Source: Chthoniobacteraceae bacterium (GTDB lineage Bacteria > Verrucomicrobiota > Verrucomicrobiia > Chthoniobacterales > Chthoniobacteraceae). From it: 42,855 nucleotides of DNA. A model generated the notes under the pieces. That model was not told the DNA's origin. It saw only the letters and a program-made list of their open reading frames with translations, and searched no databases. This document shows positions 15,096 through 22,860 of the stretch, piece by piece; the stretch's first letter is position 1; each line of letters starts with the position of its first letter. Where the stretch lies: NCBI GenBank assembly GCA_947476045.1, contig CANJNZ010000038.1, positions 1 through 42,855 of the forward strand, given 5' to 3'. The position numbers were made by a program, and so were the translations under genes.

Positions 15096-16744
15096 AGGAG
15101 AATGGAAAGCACTTCGCCGAGAGATTCAATAAACTCAGCAGCGTGCGGATTGAGCGTGGGATCTGTCTGGCGCGCCAGCTTCGCGGGATTGGCTAGCAGT
15201 TGCAGATGCCGGGTCGGGAGTTCGAGGCCGTCAGATGGCTTAGCATCCGAGCCTAGCAGTTTGTTGCCATCGTAAATGCGGCCCGCGTAAGCGTCATACC
15301 ATTTATCGCGCTTTCCGCTCCCTCTATATGGAACGAGCTGCACGATTTTTTCGCCGGCGGTGCGTTTATCGAAATGCGCTTTGAGGTTGGCTCGCCATTC
15401 GGCTGGCCCATGTAGATGTAGCCAGTGCGTCATCTCATGGAAAAGTGTTTCGCGCGCCCGGAGCGGGTCTGCATCCATCTTTAAGGCTGACTTGGAAAGT
15501 CGCAGTGTTTTCGCCCCAGGCTCGTATTCTCCGAGGAATCCCGACTTGTTGACGATCTCCATATTAAATGCAGGCAGATCCCGCGCGATGTCCGTCGGCA
15601 GCATAGTGAGAAAATCCTGCGCGTGGCTGCGGAGCGTTGCCGCGCTGAACTCGCCCGACTTGTCTGCGCCAGAAAAGCCAGTGATTTTTTCCGTGACCTT
15701 TACGGCTCCTGGCTTTGCAAGTGCGGCGATTAACTTTCCCGCATCGGTGGCAGTCCATGCGGCGGCACCTAGTCCTAGGTTCGATAATGTTTCCGCCCAT
15801 GTTTTCGCGGCGACTGGCGGTAATACAGGCGAGGCATCCGGTGGCAGGACCTTGGTGCCATTCATCCATTCCCACACGGTGAGCTTTTGATCGGGGAGTT
15901 GTTGCTTTTTCGCCCACTTTTCAAATAGCGCCCAGTCCTTTGGGTCGTGGCGGGATTGGATGGCGGCGGCGTCGAGGCGGAGATCGCCGGGGCGGAAGGT
16001 GTAGGCGTTGGGCTTGCCGCGTTCGGCGGGGCTGGCGACGCTGTAGGGCACGGGATGCCCGGTGCCGGTGGCGAGGTTCGACGGGCGGTAGATCACCCGC
16101 TCGTCGTTGAGCTTTTTGCGGTCGCCCTCGCCGAGGATGCTGCGCTGCTCGGGCGGCTTGCCGCGATCTGCGTCTTGGATCTCGGCGACATCGGCGTCGC
16201 TGAGCGGGATGAACTGGCAGCGGCAGCCCCAGTCCCACGGCGGCGTGTGCGTGGCCCAGAAAGGATCGTCGTGTGGGAGCACGATGCCGTCGAGCGCGGC
16301 GTGCGAGGGGCGGACGTTGCCGTCGCCTAGGGTCTGATATTTCCAGAACGGGAAAAGGTCGCGCTGTTCGTCGGCCTCGCGCCATGCGGCGGCGGCGTAG
16401 GCTTGCTGGCCGTGCGTGCGCAGCAGCAGCTCGGCGCGGCGCTCGGCGGCGTAGCGCTGTTTGCCCTGCGTCTCCGCGTCGGCCTCCGGGTCCACAAAGA
16501 ATGGATCGATGTCGGAGACGATTTGTTTTTTGAGCGTCTCCCAGTCGCCGCCCTCGGGTAGTGTCGCAATCGTGTCGCGCACCGAGGTGAGCACACCCAG
16601 CCCCTCGATGCCGGCAATCGTGAACGCCCGCGCCTTCAGCTCCGGCACGAGCTTGTCGAACACAGCACGCGAGACGGCGGGCTTGTTGCGTAGAAAAGCA
16701 GCGGCCTCCTCATGCGGCGTGGGTGCGAAAAGAAAAGTGGCCAT
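15092..16744 (-). CDS. Mu F-like head morphogenesis protein fused to an HExxH metallopeptidase
   Basis: A 550-residue protein. Residues about 95-180 hold the Mu F/SPP1 gp7 domain: the NVRPSHAALDGIVLP signature, DDPFW, and the terminal WDWGCRC motif. The C-terminal half (residues about 360-550) is a separate domain with HEMTHWLH at 436-443, the zinc-binding HExxH of metallopeptidases. F-like proteins bind near the portal and are minor head proteins that can be ejected; toxin or enzyme domains are often fused to them. In Mu, F directly follows the portal gene. Here it is 19 kb away on the other strand and directly follows the recombinase. Confidence 0.85.
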   Translation of the reverse strand: MATFLFAPTPHEEAAAFLRNKPAVSRAVFDKLVPELKARAFTIAGIEGLGVLTSVRDTIATLPEGGDWETLKKQIVSDIDPFFVDPEADAETQGKQRYAAERRAELLLRTHGQQAYAAAAWREADEQRDLFPFWKYQTLGDGNVRPSHAALDGIVLPHDDPFWATHTPPWDWGCRCQFIPLSDADVAEIQDADRGKPPEQRSILGEGDRKKLNDERVIYRPSNLATGTGHPVPYSVASPAERGKPNAYTFRPGDLRLDAAAIQSRHDPKDWALFEKWAKKQQLPDQKLTVWEWMNGTKVLPPDASPVLPPVAAKTWAETLSNLGLGAAAWTATDAGKLIAALAKPGAVKVTEKITGFSGADKSGEFSAATLRSHAQDFLTMLPTDIARDLPAFNMEIVNKSGFLGEYEPGAKTLRLSKSALKMDADPLRARETLFHEMTHWLHLHGPAEWRANLKAHFDKRTAGEKIVQLVPYRGSGKRDKWYDAYAGRIYDGNKLLGSDAKPSDGLELPTRHLQLLANPAKLARQTDPTLNPHAAEFIESLGEVLSILL

Positions 16745-16745
16745 C

Positions 16746-17690
16746 TTAAAGAGCGAGTGAGTGGCGATCCGGCGCGTAGTCGAGCGGGCTGATTCCTCGC
16801 GCCGCGTCCGCGTGCAAATAAATTGCTGTGGTGTTCAGGTCTTCGTGGCCGAGCAGTTCCTGCACGGTCTTGATGTCATTGCCGGCCCGCATCGCGTGCG
16901 TGGCGAAACCATGCCTCAATGTATGAGGAGTGATGCGCTTGATGATCCCCGCTGCCCTGGATGCTGCGCGCATCTGTTTCCCGATCATTTCATCCGTCGC
17001 GTGCCATCGGTATTGCCCGCGCTGGACAGACGATGGGAATAACCATTGCCAGCGGAACTCGCGGTTTGCGGATTTGTATTTCACGGCGAGGCGGCCTGGT
17101 AATTCCACCAGCCCGGCACCAGCGGCCGTGTCCATGTCGTGAACGGATTTCACCCATGCAATGTGCCTGCGCATCGCCGGAACCAGTAATTGCGGCAGCA
17201 GTGTCATGCGGCATTTATTTCCCTTTCCATCCCAAACGCGGATCGTGAGTGCATCTATATCCACATCCTGCACCCGCAGGCAGGTGCACTCATTGACGCG
17301 CAGACCGCCGCCATACATCAGCGCTGCCATCATCCTGGCCTGTCCGCTCATTCCCGCGAAGATACGTCCGATTTCCTCGCGTGTCGGGATCGTGCGCAAC
17401 GTCTGGCGGACTTTTGGCATCGGCGGCAGATTCAAATGACCCATCTCGCGCCGGAGAACATGGTCGAAGACAAATTTAATAGCGCAAAGCGCCTGCTTTC
17501 GCGAGACGGCGGAATAATTCTGATCGTGCAGTAGAACCATAAAGCCCCTCACAGATTCGCCGCTCCATTGGGAAGCCGGGACTTTGGCAAAAGCGTAGAA
17601 CTTGCGATGCCAGAAAGCATAGTTTCCCACCGTGCTTTTCCCCAGGCTCTGCATAATGGCTGCTTCCTTGAATTTGATCGTGAGGCTCAT
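16746..17690 (-). CDS. Integron-integrase-like tyrosine recombinase
   Basis: A 314-residue tyrosine recombinase with all catalytic residues visible: R131 (GGGLRVNE), K156 (DGKGNK), H256 and R259 (TPHTLRHGFATHA), H282 (LLGHED) and Y291. Between boxes I and II it has VELPGRLAVKYKSANREFRW followed by QWLFPSS (residues 195-221), the extra segment that marks integron integrases (IntI) among XerC/D relatives. No attC-like cassette sites were found in the genes upstream. Its stop lies 2 bp before the F-like gene. A transposable phage does not need a tyrosine recombinase to integrate, so its role is open: cargo capture, dimer resolution or domestication. Confidence 0.88.
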   Translation of the reverse strand: MSLTIKFKEAAIMQSLGKSTVGNYAFWHRKFYAFAKVPASQWSGESVRGFMVLLHDQNYSAVSRKQALCAIKFVFDHVLRREMGHLNLPPMPKVRQTLRTIPTREEIGRIFAGMSGQARMMAALMYGGGLRVNECTCLRVQDVDIDALTIRVWDGKGNKCRMTLLPQLLVPAMRRHIAWVKSVHDMDTAAGAGLVELPGRLAVKYKSANREFRWQWLFPSSVQRGQYRWHATDEMIGKQMRAASRAAGIIKRITPHTLRHGFATHAMRAGNDIKTVQELLGHEDLNTTAIYLHADAARGISPLDYAPDRHSLAL

Positions 17691-17716
17691 AATTTATAGC
17701 GACTCGGTTGGTTGAA

Positions 17717-18073
17717 TTAACTGTTCTGGCTATCGGGAGGAAGCGCGGGGCCGTGCCATTCGATCCCATCCCAGTGGTCGTCATTTGGGAAATGGAGATC
17801 GTGCTCAGTGCCAGTGTATGGATTCAGCCCCATCCAGCGGCCTGCCACTTCTCGCACTTTTACACACGTCCAGCCGAGTTTCCCTTTTGCCCAGAACCAG
17901 CCTTCTTCGCTTGGAGCTTGGAGTTTCGTCATATAGTTCTTTGCGCATTCGACCATTCGGCCCATCGCTTCCGCGAACTCGGGCGTCACGTCATTGAGGC
18001 CGGAGATGTGGACGCTGAAGCCAGAACCAGCGGGATGCAGGCAACGGCTCAAAGGTAGTGGTTCGTGTTTCAT
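17717..18073 (-). CDS. Hypothetical protein upstream of the integrase
   Basis: A 118-residue protein with many Trp and His residues (EEGWFWAKGKLGWTCVKVRE; HFPNDDHWDGIEWHGPALPP). No known family. It lies 26 bp upstream of the integrase start and 5 bp below the next gene, so the three seem to share a transcript. It is one of the candidates for a gene brought in with the recombinase. Confidence 0.5.
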   Translation of the reverse strand: MKHEPLPLSRCLHPAGSGFSVHISGLNDVTPEFAEAMGRMVECAKNYMTKLQAPSEEGWFWAKGKLGWTCVKVREVAGRWMGLNPYTGTEHDLHFPNDDHWDGIEWHGPALPPDSQNS

Positions 18074-18077
18074 AAAG

Positions 18078-18494
18078 TCATTCGCTCGCCGTCGCCTGAT
18101 CCGCGGCGTTCTGCCTGAAGTTCATCGCCTCCAGTCGGCAGTGAATCCAGTATGTGCCAGACTCCCTGCAACTGTTCTCGCGAGGGTCAGCAGCCTTCGC
18201 GTCATACTCCATGACGAGCGCGTCATTGTAGCCTCGCGAGCTACTGAACGGAGCTTTACACCATCCCAGCAATGACCAACCTTGTTCGAGCGTGAACAGC
18301 GAGCCTCGCGGATCGTCGGCATACGGGCGATGATCGCAGAAGGGCCAGAGCGGAACGTGGTTTTCCTTGGACAGGGACGCAGCGCGAGAGAATCGCGACA
18401 CAAGAGCCGTGACATTACACTCGAGGGCAGAACAATTTGCTGCACTCAACGGAGCGGGCTTCTTGGTCGTAGAGGTAGATTTTCGTTTAGCCAT
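18078..18494 (-). CDS. Hypothetical protein
   Basis: A 138-residue protein with a basic Ser/Thr/Lys N-terminus (MAKRKSTSTTKKPAPLS) and six cysteines spread through the rest, some next to Trp (LLGWCKAPFSSSRGY; GTYWIHCRLEAM). I recognise no family. It lies between a Zn-ribbon-like gene and the Trp-rich gene, in the same orientation. Confidence 0.5.
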   Translation of the reverse strand: MAKRKSTSTTKKPAPLSAANCSALECNVTALVSRFSRAASLSKENHVPLWPFCDHRPYADDPRGSLFTLEQGWSLLGWCKAPFSSSRGYNDALVMEYDAKAADPRENSCRESGTYWIHCRLEAMNFRQNAADQATASE

Positions 18495-18497
18495 ATT

Positions 18498-18791
18498 CTA
18501 TTCCTTCGGTTTAGTTTTCTCGCCGCCCACTCCGTGAGTGAGCAAGACGTGCGAAAAATCCCGGCTCTCGCCGAGTCTCGCCGATAGTGCCGTTGCGTTT
18601 TCTTTCGTCGCGCGCGGCGATGGCGCGGCGATTTCGGCCACGGGCATATTTGACCCTTTCCGAATCGTGACTTCGCCTGGCTTCGGCGTCGGGCAAAAGT
18701 AAAGTGTGCGTCCGCCGGGCGTGATGCGCGCTTTATGCACGATGCGGCACCACGGGCATGTTGCTTTGATGGAACGGGCAAAGGCTTTCAT
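18498..18791 (-). CDS. Small zinc-ribbon-like phage protein
   Basis: A 97-residue protein from ATG 18791; the longer open frame above is a shadow. The N-terminus holds CPWCRIVHKARITPGGRTLY then FCP, a CxxC...C pattern suggestive of a treble-clef or Zn-ribbon with one ligand missing. The rest is low complexity. A nucleic-acid-binding role is a guess. Confidence 0.5.
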   Translation of the reverse strand: MKAFARSIKATCPWCRIVHKARITPGGRTLYFCPTPKPGEVTIRKGSNMPVAEIAAPSPRATKENATALSARLGESRDFSHVLLTHGVGGEKTKPKE

Positions 18792-18799
18792 CGGATCAA

Positions 18800-19222
18800 T
18801 TATAGTGCGGCGGAGTAGCGGGCGCGGCGGGCTTCGTTCCAGAACTCGGGGTCGGCCTGCACGGCGGCGAGGTGATCGAAGTAGCTGTGCAGGTTGATGA
18901 GCCAGCACGACGGCGTGGGCTGGCTGCCAGTGATGAATTTCGCGGTGAGCAGGCGGCGGAGCACCCAGTAATCCACGTCGAGGATGCGGGCGGCTTCGCT
19001 GATGCGCATGTTTCGCTCGTGGATGCGGACGATGGGCTTGTAGGTGCCGTCGCCGGCGGGCTGCCAGTCGCAGATGCCGATCATGGGGATGAGATCGCGC
19101 GGGGCGTCCACGACTTTGCGCGTGACGGCATCGGGCGCGACGCGGATGGCGCGTTTTTCGGGCAGGACGATCACGGCGTTGGTGAGCGTCTGGGCTGTGG
19201 ATGGTGCGAGTGCGGCGGGCAT
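18800..19222 (-). CDS. Possible excisionase/MerR-type DNA-binding protein
   Basis: A 140-residue protein from ATG 19222. Residues about 72-118 (RISEAARILDVDYWVLRRLL then TAKFITGSQPTPSCWLIN) have the winged helix-turn-helix form of excisionase-like domains: a helix pair, a short wing and a Trp-anchored strand. It lies in a row of small regulators after Gam, where Mu carries small regulatory genes. DNA binding is inferred from pattern only. Confidence 0.5.
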   Translation of the reverse strand: MPAALAPSTAQTLTNAVIVLPEKRAIRVAPDAVTRKVVDAPRDLIPMIGICDWQPAGDGTYKPIVRIHERNMRISEAARILDVDYWVLRRLLTAKFITGSQPTPSCWLINLHSYFDHLAAVQADPEFWNEARRARYSAAL

Positions 19223-19224
19223 GT

Positions 19225-19560
19225 TCAGGCGGTGGCGAGTTTGAGTTCTGGCTGGCAAAGCGGGGCGCGGGCGGCGCGCTGGCGTTCGGCGAAGAGGTCG
19301 CGGGCCTCGTCGTCAGCGAGTGCGCGGTAGCGGCCTTCGCGGGCGGGCGTGGAGTCATCCACGAGCGACACGAGGCCGAGGTGGCAGAGGTCGGTGGTGC
19401 GCGGGCGGAAGGTGAGCAGGTCCATGCCGCTGCGCTGCGCGACTTCGCGAGTCGTGCCGGGGCCGTGATTGCGCCAGCCGTTGAGCGCACGGAGCAAGTC
19501 GGCGTGCAGCCGCTCTTGCAGCGATTCCCAAGTTTCGTCGCGGTAGTCTATGGGCTTCAT
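19225..19560 (-). CDS. Winged-helix DNA-binding-like protein
   Basis: A 111-residue protein whose middle (GPGTTREVAQRSGMDLLTFR then PRTTDLCHLGLVSLVDDSTP, ending in REGRYRAL) has the winged-helix pattern: a helix with TTREVAQ, a recognition helix, 'LGLV' and a wing. Its start overlaps the previous stop in ATGA. Probable early regulator; the target is unknown. Confidence 0.55.
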   Translation of the reverse strand: MKPIDYRDETWESLQERLHADLLRALNGWRNHGPGTTREVAQRSGMDLLTFRPRTTDLCHLGLVSLVDDSTPAREGRYRALADDEARDLFAERQRAARAPLCQPELKLATA

Positions 19561-19763
19561 CGGAGAGATTTCGCGGCCTCCGTCATTTTGAGAATGTGCT
19601 CCGTATTGAGCCCGGTGATGAAAGTGGAGTCGTCGCGCTGGTCGCCCTGGTCGCGATGGAGCGTCCAGACGGCGTTGCCTGCGCTGTCCATCCCACGCAC
19701 TAGACGAAGCGGCTGGCCGTAAATGGTCTGGCCAAGATCGTATTCGATTTTCGTCGGCTTCAT
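19557..19763 (-). CDS. Small phage protein, unknown
   Basis: A 68-residue protein (MKPTKIEYDLGQTIYGQPLR at the N-terminus) of mixed beta/alpha character and no known motif. It overlaps both neighbours by 4 bp. The upstream neighbour and this gene appear translationally coupled. Confidence 0.5.
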   Translation of the reverse strand: MKPTKIEYDLGQTIYGQPLRLVRGMDSAGNAVWTLHRDQGDQRDDSTFITGLNTEHILKMTEAAKSLR

Positions 19764-20284
19764 GCTGCATTCCTCCGTTTCGCGGTGCCGCGATTGTTGA
19801 TCGTGAAGGTGAGATTCCAGAGCTGCTTTGCGGTCGCGTCGGCGAGGGCGCAGCGGAACTGGCGTTTGCAGATTGCGGCGGCGTAGGCTTCCGGGAGGCG
19901 GGCGTTTCTGAGGGCTTCGCGAAGTTTGAACATCGCCAGGCGTTTCGGCTCGGTGCCGTGGTCGAGCTGGGCTTTGAAGGCGCGGCCGCTTTCGCCGACG
20001 AGGCCGAGGAAGTGGGCGAGCAGCAGCTTGTAGTCATCCTGCACGCAGGCGGTGAGGCCGGGCTTGCCGGTGGCCACTTTCACCTGCTCGTGGCGAAACT
20101 CGCTTTTGTCGCACGCGGAATCCATGCCGCCCTGTTTGTCCCAAGCCTCGTCGCTGAGGATGCAGAGCTGCGCTTTTTGCTGATTGCTCAACGGCCCGCC
20201 GAGGCGCTGCGGTGGCAGCGGGCGCGGTGCAGGCGCGGCTGCCGTGCTGCGGAATGCGGTGCGAGTGTTGAGCGTGTAGCGCAT
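19760..20284 (-). CDS. Early-region phage protein, possible GemA-position regulator
   Basis: A 174-residue protein with a Pro-rich N-terminus, then a helical domain containing LSNQQKAQLCILSDEAWDKQ and CVQDDYKLLLAHFLGLVGE. It ends in TFTINNRGTAKRRNAA. Similar domains occur in early regions of transposable phages near the place of GemA (gp16), but I cannot claim a family match. It starts 4 bp after the small membrane protein gene. Confidence 0.5.
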   Translation of the reverse strand: MRYTLNTRTAFRSTAAAPAPRPLPPQRLGGPLSNQQKAQLCILSDEAWDKQGGMDSACDKSEFRHEQVKVATGKPGLTACVQDDYKLLLAHFLGLVGESGRAFKAQLDHGTEPKRLAMFKLREALRNARLPEAYAAAICKRQFRCALADATAKQLWNLTFTINNRGTAKRRNAA

Positions 20285-20288
20285 GGCT

Positions 20289-20456
20289 TTAGAGCGAGAA
20301 GACGAGGGTGAAAAAGAGCCAGCCGACGAGGGCGAGCGCTATGCCCGCCGCGAGGTAGCCGAGCTGCCGCAGCCACCACGCGGCACGCCCGCCGCCGTGC
20401 AGGCTGTGCGTGCGGCGGGTGCGGCGGATGGGCAGGCTGTTGAAAACGCGGATCAT
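20289..20456 (-). CDS. Small membrane protein, 55 residues
   Basis: A short ORF filling the gap after gam: ATG at 20456, TAA at 20289-20291. The first 30 residues are basic (MIRVFNSLPIRRTRRTHSLH). The last 20 or so form one transmembrane segment (YLAAGIALALVGWLFFTLVF), so it should be a single-pass inner-membrane protein with a cytoplasmic basic N-terminus. The tight fit (3 bp after gam, 4 bp before the next gene) supports it as real. Confidence 0.6.
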   Translation of the reverse strand: MIRVFNSLPIRRTRRTHSLHGGGRAAWWLRQLGYLAAGIALALVGWLFFTLVFSL

Positions 20457-20459
20457 GGC

Positions 20460-21041
20460 TTAGGCGACTTTGGTGGCGATGGTGGTGTCGGCCTGTCCTT
20501 CGCGGGCGGGGTCGAGGTAGAAGGTCTCGCTCTGCGCGATCTCGCAGCCGATGGTTTCCAGCTCGGCAGCGGCGGTCGCGCGGGTGTCGTCGTCGGGGCT
20601 TTCGAGCAGACGGCCCGTGGCGAGCACGGTCTCCTTATCGAGTTCGGTTTTTACCCGGAGGAATTTCTTCGCGAGGTCGCCGCCGATGTCCTTGATGGTC
20701 TTAATGACGGCCTTGAAGGTGAGCTTGCCGGCGGGTTTCACAGTCGGGTTTCCGTAACGGTAGCCGATGCGGTGAGTGTTGATGACGAGCGAGCGAGCAT
20801 CGCCAAATTCGACTTCGTTCGCGTCGGCCCATTGTTCGAGCAGCGTCAGGTTGGTTTCCATCTCCTCGCCGAGTTCGTCAATTTCAGTGCCGTGTTTTTT
20901 GTTCACGGCAAGCAGCTCGGCGTCGCGCTTGGCGACGAGGGCTTCGCGGCGGATTTGCGCGGCGACGGTTTCGTTGACGACGCGCTCGACTTCGGCGCGG
21001 GACTTGAGGACGGGTTTAAGGATCTTGAGTTTAGTGGCCAT
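20460..21041 (-). CDS. gam: Host-nuclease inhibitor Gam
   Basis: A 193-residue protein of the Mu Gam family (a Ku-like DNA-end-binding protein). It has a long N-terminal coiled coil (SRAEVERVVNETVAAQIRRE) followed by the core LEQWADANEVEFGDARSLVI and GYRYGNPTVKPAGKLTFKAV. Mu Gam binds linear DNA ends and protects them from exonucleases; its place in the early operon after MuB is canonical. Spacing to the gene upstream is 10 bp or less on the same strand. Confidence 0.9.
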   Translation of the reverse strand: MATKLKILKPVLKSRAEVERVVNETVAAQIRREALVAKRDAELLAVNKKHGTEIDELGEEMETNLTLLEQWADANEVEFGDARSLVINTHRIGYRYGNPTVKPAGKLTFKAVIKTIKDIGGDLAKKFLRVKTELDKETVLATGRLLESPDDDTRATAAAELETIGCEIAQSETFYLDPAREGQADTTIATKVA

Positions 21042-21279
21042 GTGTATTTTCTGTTGGTGTTTTGTCTTCTAGGAATTGGAGGCGGGGGATGCGGTTGAGT
21101 TCTTCCGCGAGGCATACGTCGGCGACATCCGCTGAATTTCTGCCGATAAGGTGGGCAGTTTCGGCGGTTGCCATCGCGATGGAGCCGGGGATCGCCGCGA
21201 TGTAGTAAGCGCGCCATTGCCCGGCGTGTCGGAACCGCATGTCGGATGTGACATCGGCGTTGGTGAGCGGGTTAGCCAC
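21031..21279 (-). CDS. Small phage protein, unknown
   Basis: The 82-residue reading starts at GTG 21279, overlapping the end of the AP2-like gene by 8 bp; an ATG at 21240 is the alternative. The sequence MRFRHAGQWRAYYIAAIPGS and ADVCLAEELNRIPRLQFLED show no known motif. Its stop overlaps the gam start region. Confidence 0.45.
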   Translation of the reverse strand: MANPLTNADVTSDMRFRHAGQWRAYYIAAIPGSIAMATAETAHLIGRNSADVADVCLAEELNRIPRLQFLEDKTPTENTHGH

Positions 21280-21574
21280 GGCTGGCCTCCTTTCGCTGCA
21301 AGCGGGTGCGGGGCATCGCGAGCTGGCGGGGTAGCACGAGGGCCTCGTGGCTGGCGCGCAGTTGCATGGCGCGGGCGAATGCTTCGTCGCGGCCAAGGCG
21401 CTCGATGTTGAACCGGCGCTGGTGTGGCGTGACGACGAAGACGCGGACGGGCTTGCGGTCCGACGGGCAGTAGATCGTCTCGGTGATGCCGACGACTCCG
21501 GTGTTGTTGCGCGCGGAGCTGAGCTTCACGAACTCGGTCGCGCCGTGGGCTTTTTTGCCGTTGATCTTGTTCAT
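21272..21574 (-). CDS. AP2-like DNA-binding protein
   Basis: A 100-residue protein. ARNNTGVVGITETIY, then a VRVFVV strand and FNIERLGRDEAFARAMQLRA follow the bacterial/phage AP2 pattern: NxxGVxGV, three strands, and a helix with EAFxxA. Phage AP2 domains bind DNA and often accompany endonucleases or integrases; here it stands alone after MuB, overlapping it by 4 bp. Function in transposition or regulation is inference. Confidence 0.6.
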   Translation of the reverse strand: MNKINGKKAHGATEFVKLSSARNNTGVVGITETIYCPSDRKPVRVFVVTPHQRRFNIERLGRDEAFARAMQLRASHEALVLPRQLAMPRTRLQRKEASRG

Positions 21575-22572
21575 CGGGATGCGACCTCCTCTTGAATGGC
21601 GGCGCTGAATAGCTCCTGGGTGAGCGCGGCGGGTGAGTGTTTGTCTTTCGCTTTTTCTGCGACGCGGGAAAGCACATCGCGGACGAATGCAAAGCGGCCA
21701 TATTTCGGCGCGTGGTGCAGGATCGCGTTGGTCACGAGGTCGCGCAGCTTTTCATCGGTGAGGCCGGTGCGGCGCTCGACGAGTAGCCGCACGTCGCGCG
21801 GGCGCATTTCCTTGCCGAGGTTGACGCGGTCGGCGAGGCGATTACCGGTGAGCTGCTTGGCCTCTTCGTAGGCTTTGGTCTCCAGCTTGGCCCAGAGCGT
21901 ATCGATCGCGATGATGATGAACTCGCCGGGCGTTTCGTTGACGAGCGTCTTGACGAGGTTCAGGCACTTCGGCCCGAGGTGATGGCCTTCCTCGATGATG
22001 AGACAGCGGCGGGTGTCGTTGAGCAGCTCGGTGACTTTGTGCAGGCGCTCGACGCCCATCGTGGGCACGTTGCGCACGCCGAGGCAGCGCAGGATTTCGC
22101 CGAGCATCGCACCGGGTGAATCGTTCCACGCGACGTTGGCCTCGACGAGGGCGAGCCGCGAGCCGTAGCGGGTGCAGAGCGTGCGACGGGCGCTGGTCTT
22201 GCCGCTGCCCGACGGGCCGAGGACGAAGATCACGCGGGCGTTGCCGTTCTCCTTTTTCGTTTCGAGAAAGGCGCGCTTGAGCGCGAGGGCCGGGCCGAGG
22301 TCGTCGTAAAGTTCCTCTTCCTCGGCTTTCTCGTCGCCGATGGATTCGATCCACGCGACGGCGGCTTCGTAGTTCGCGAGCTGCTTTTCGAGATCGAGTT
22401 CCTTGAGGTCCTCGACCAGGATGCGCGTGAAGGTTTTCGAGCTGCCGACTTGCGGGACCTGCTTGACGAGCCCCTCGGTGCTGAGCTGCTTGGCCTTTTG
22501 CCACTCTTGGATCTTGCGAGCCAGGGCGACGAGGCGCTTGGCCTCCATCGTTTCGTAAAGTTCGGGAGCCAT
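21571..22572 (-). CDS. MuB-like AAA+ ATPase, transposition target selector
   Basis: A 333-residue AAA+ ATPase with Walker A GPSGSGKTS (residues 119-127) and Walker B LIIEE (191-195) in CLIIEEGHHLG. An N-terminal helical region of about 90 residues could be the HTH that binds DNA in MuB. MuB binds target DNA, activates the transposase and gives target immunity. Here it lies downstream of the transposase but is separated from it by a DGQHR gene and a small ORF. It overlaps the AP2-like gene by 4 bp. Confidence 0.9.
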   Translation of the reverse strand: MAPELYETMEAKRLVALARKIQEWQKAKQLSTEGLVKQVPQVGSSKTFTRILVEDLKELDLEKQLANYEAAVAWIESIGDEKAEEEELYDDLGPALALKRAFLETKKENGNARVIFVLGPSGSGKTSARRTLCTRYGSRLALVEANVAWNDSPGAMLGEILRCLGVRNVPTMGVERLHKVTELLNDTRRCLIIEEGHHLGPKCLNLVKTLVNETPGEFIIIAIDTLWAKLETKAYEEAKQLTGNRLADRVNLGKEMRPRDVRLLVERRTGLTDEKLRDLVTNAILHHAPKYGRFAFVRDVLSRVAEKAKDKHSPAALTQELFSAAIQEEVASR

Positions 22573-22573
22573 G

Positions 22574-22855
22574 TTAGCTGCAAGCCTCCACTTTGACGAT
22601 GCCGTCGTCGGGTTGCGGGACTTCCGAGCCGTGGCAGGGCTCGGCGGTGAAGCCGATGACGTTGCCGACGGACGGCACGGGCGGCTGATTGAGCTGCGCC
22701 AGGGCGTGCGAGCCGATGTGGCTGGCGAGGTCGCTGGCGGTGGTGGCGAGTTGCGCGAGCTTGAGCGCGACGTAGGCGTTGAAGCCTTCGCGGTCGAGTT
22801 CCTCGGCTTGGTCGAGGATTTGCCGGAGTTCGGCGAATTGTGGTGTGTGGTTCAT
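22574..22855 (-). CDS. Small phage protein, unknown
   Basis: A 93-residue protein from ATG 22855; the frame above that codon is a shadow of the DGQHR gene end. The N-terminal 50 residues are helical (QFAELRQILDQAEELDREGF) and the C-terminus is loose and acidic. It lies between the DGQHR gene and MuB with gaps of 5 bp and 1 bp. Confidence 0.5.
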   Translation of the reverse strand: MNHTPQFAELRQILDQAEELDREGFNAYVALKLAQLATTASDLASHIGSHALAQLNQPPVPSVGNVIGFTAEPCHGSEVPQPDDGIVKVEACS

Positions 22856-22860
22856 GGGGT

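Noticed and set aside
17690-18791. Integron cassette array with attC sites upstream of the IntI-like gene
   Set aside because: A single GTTGAAT at about 17711 fits GTTRRRY, but no paired RYYYAAC core or hairpin of attC type was found, and gene spacing is operon-like.
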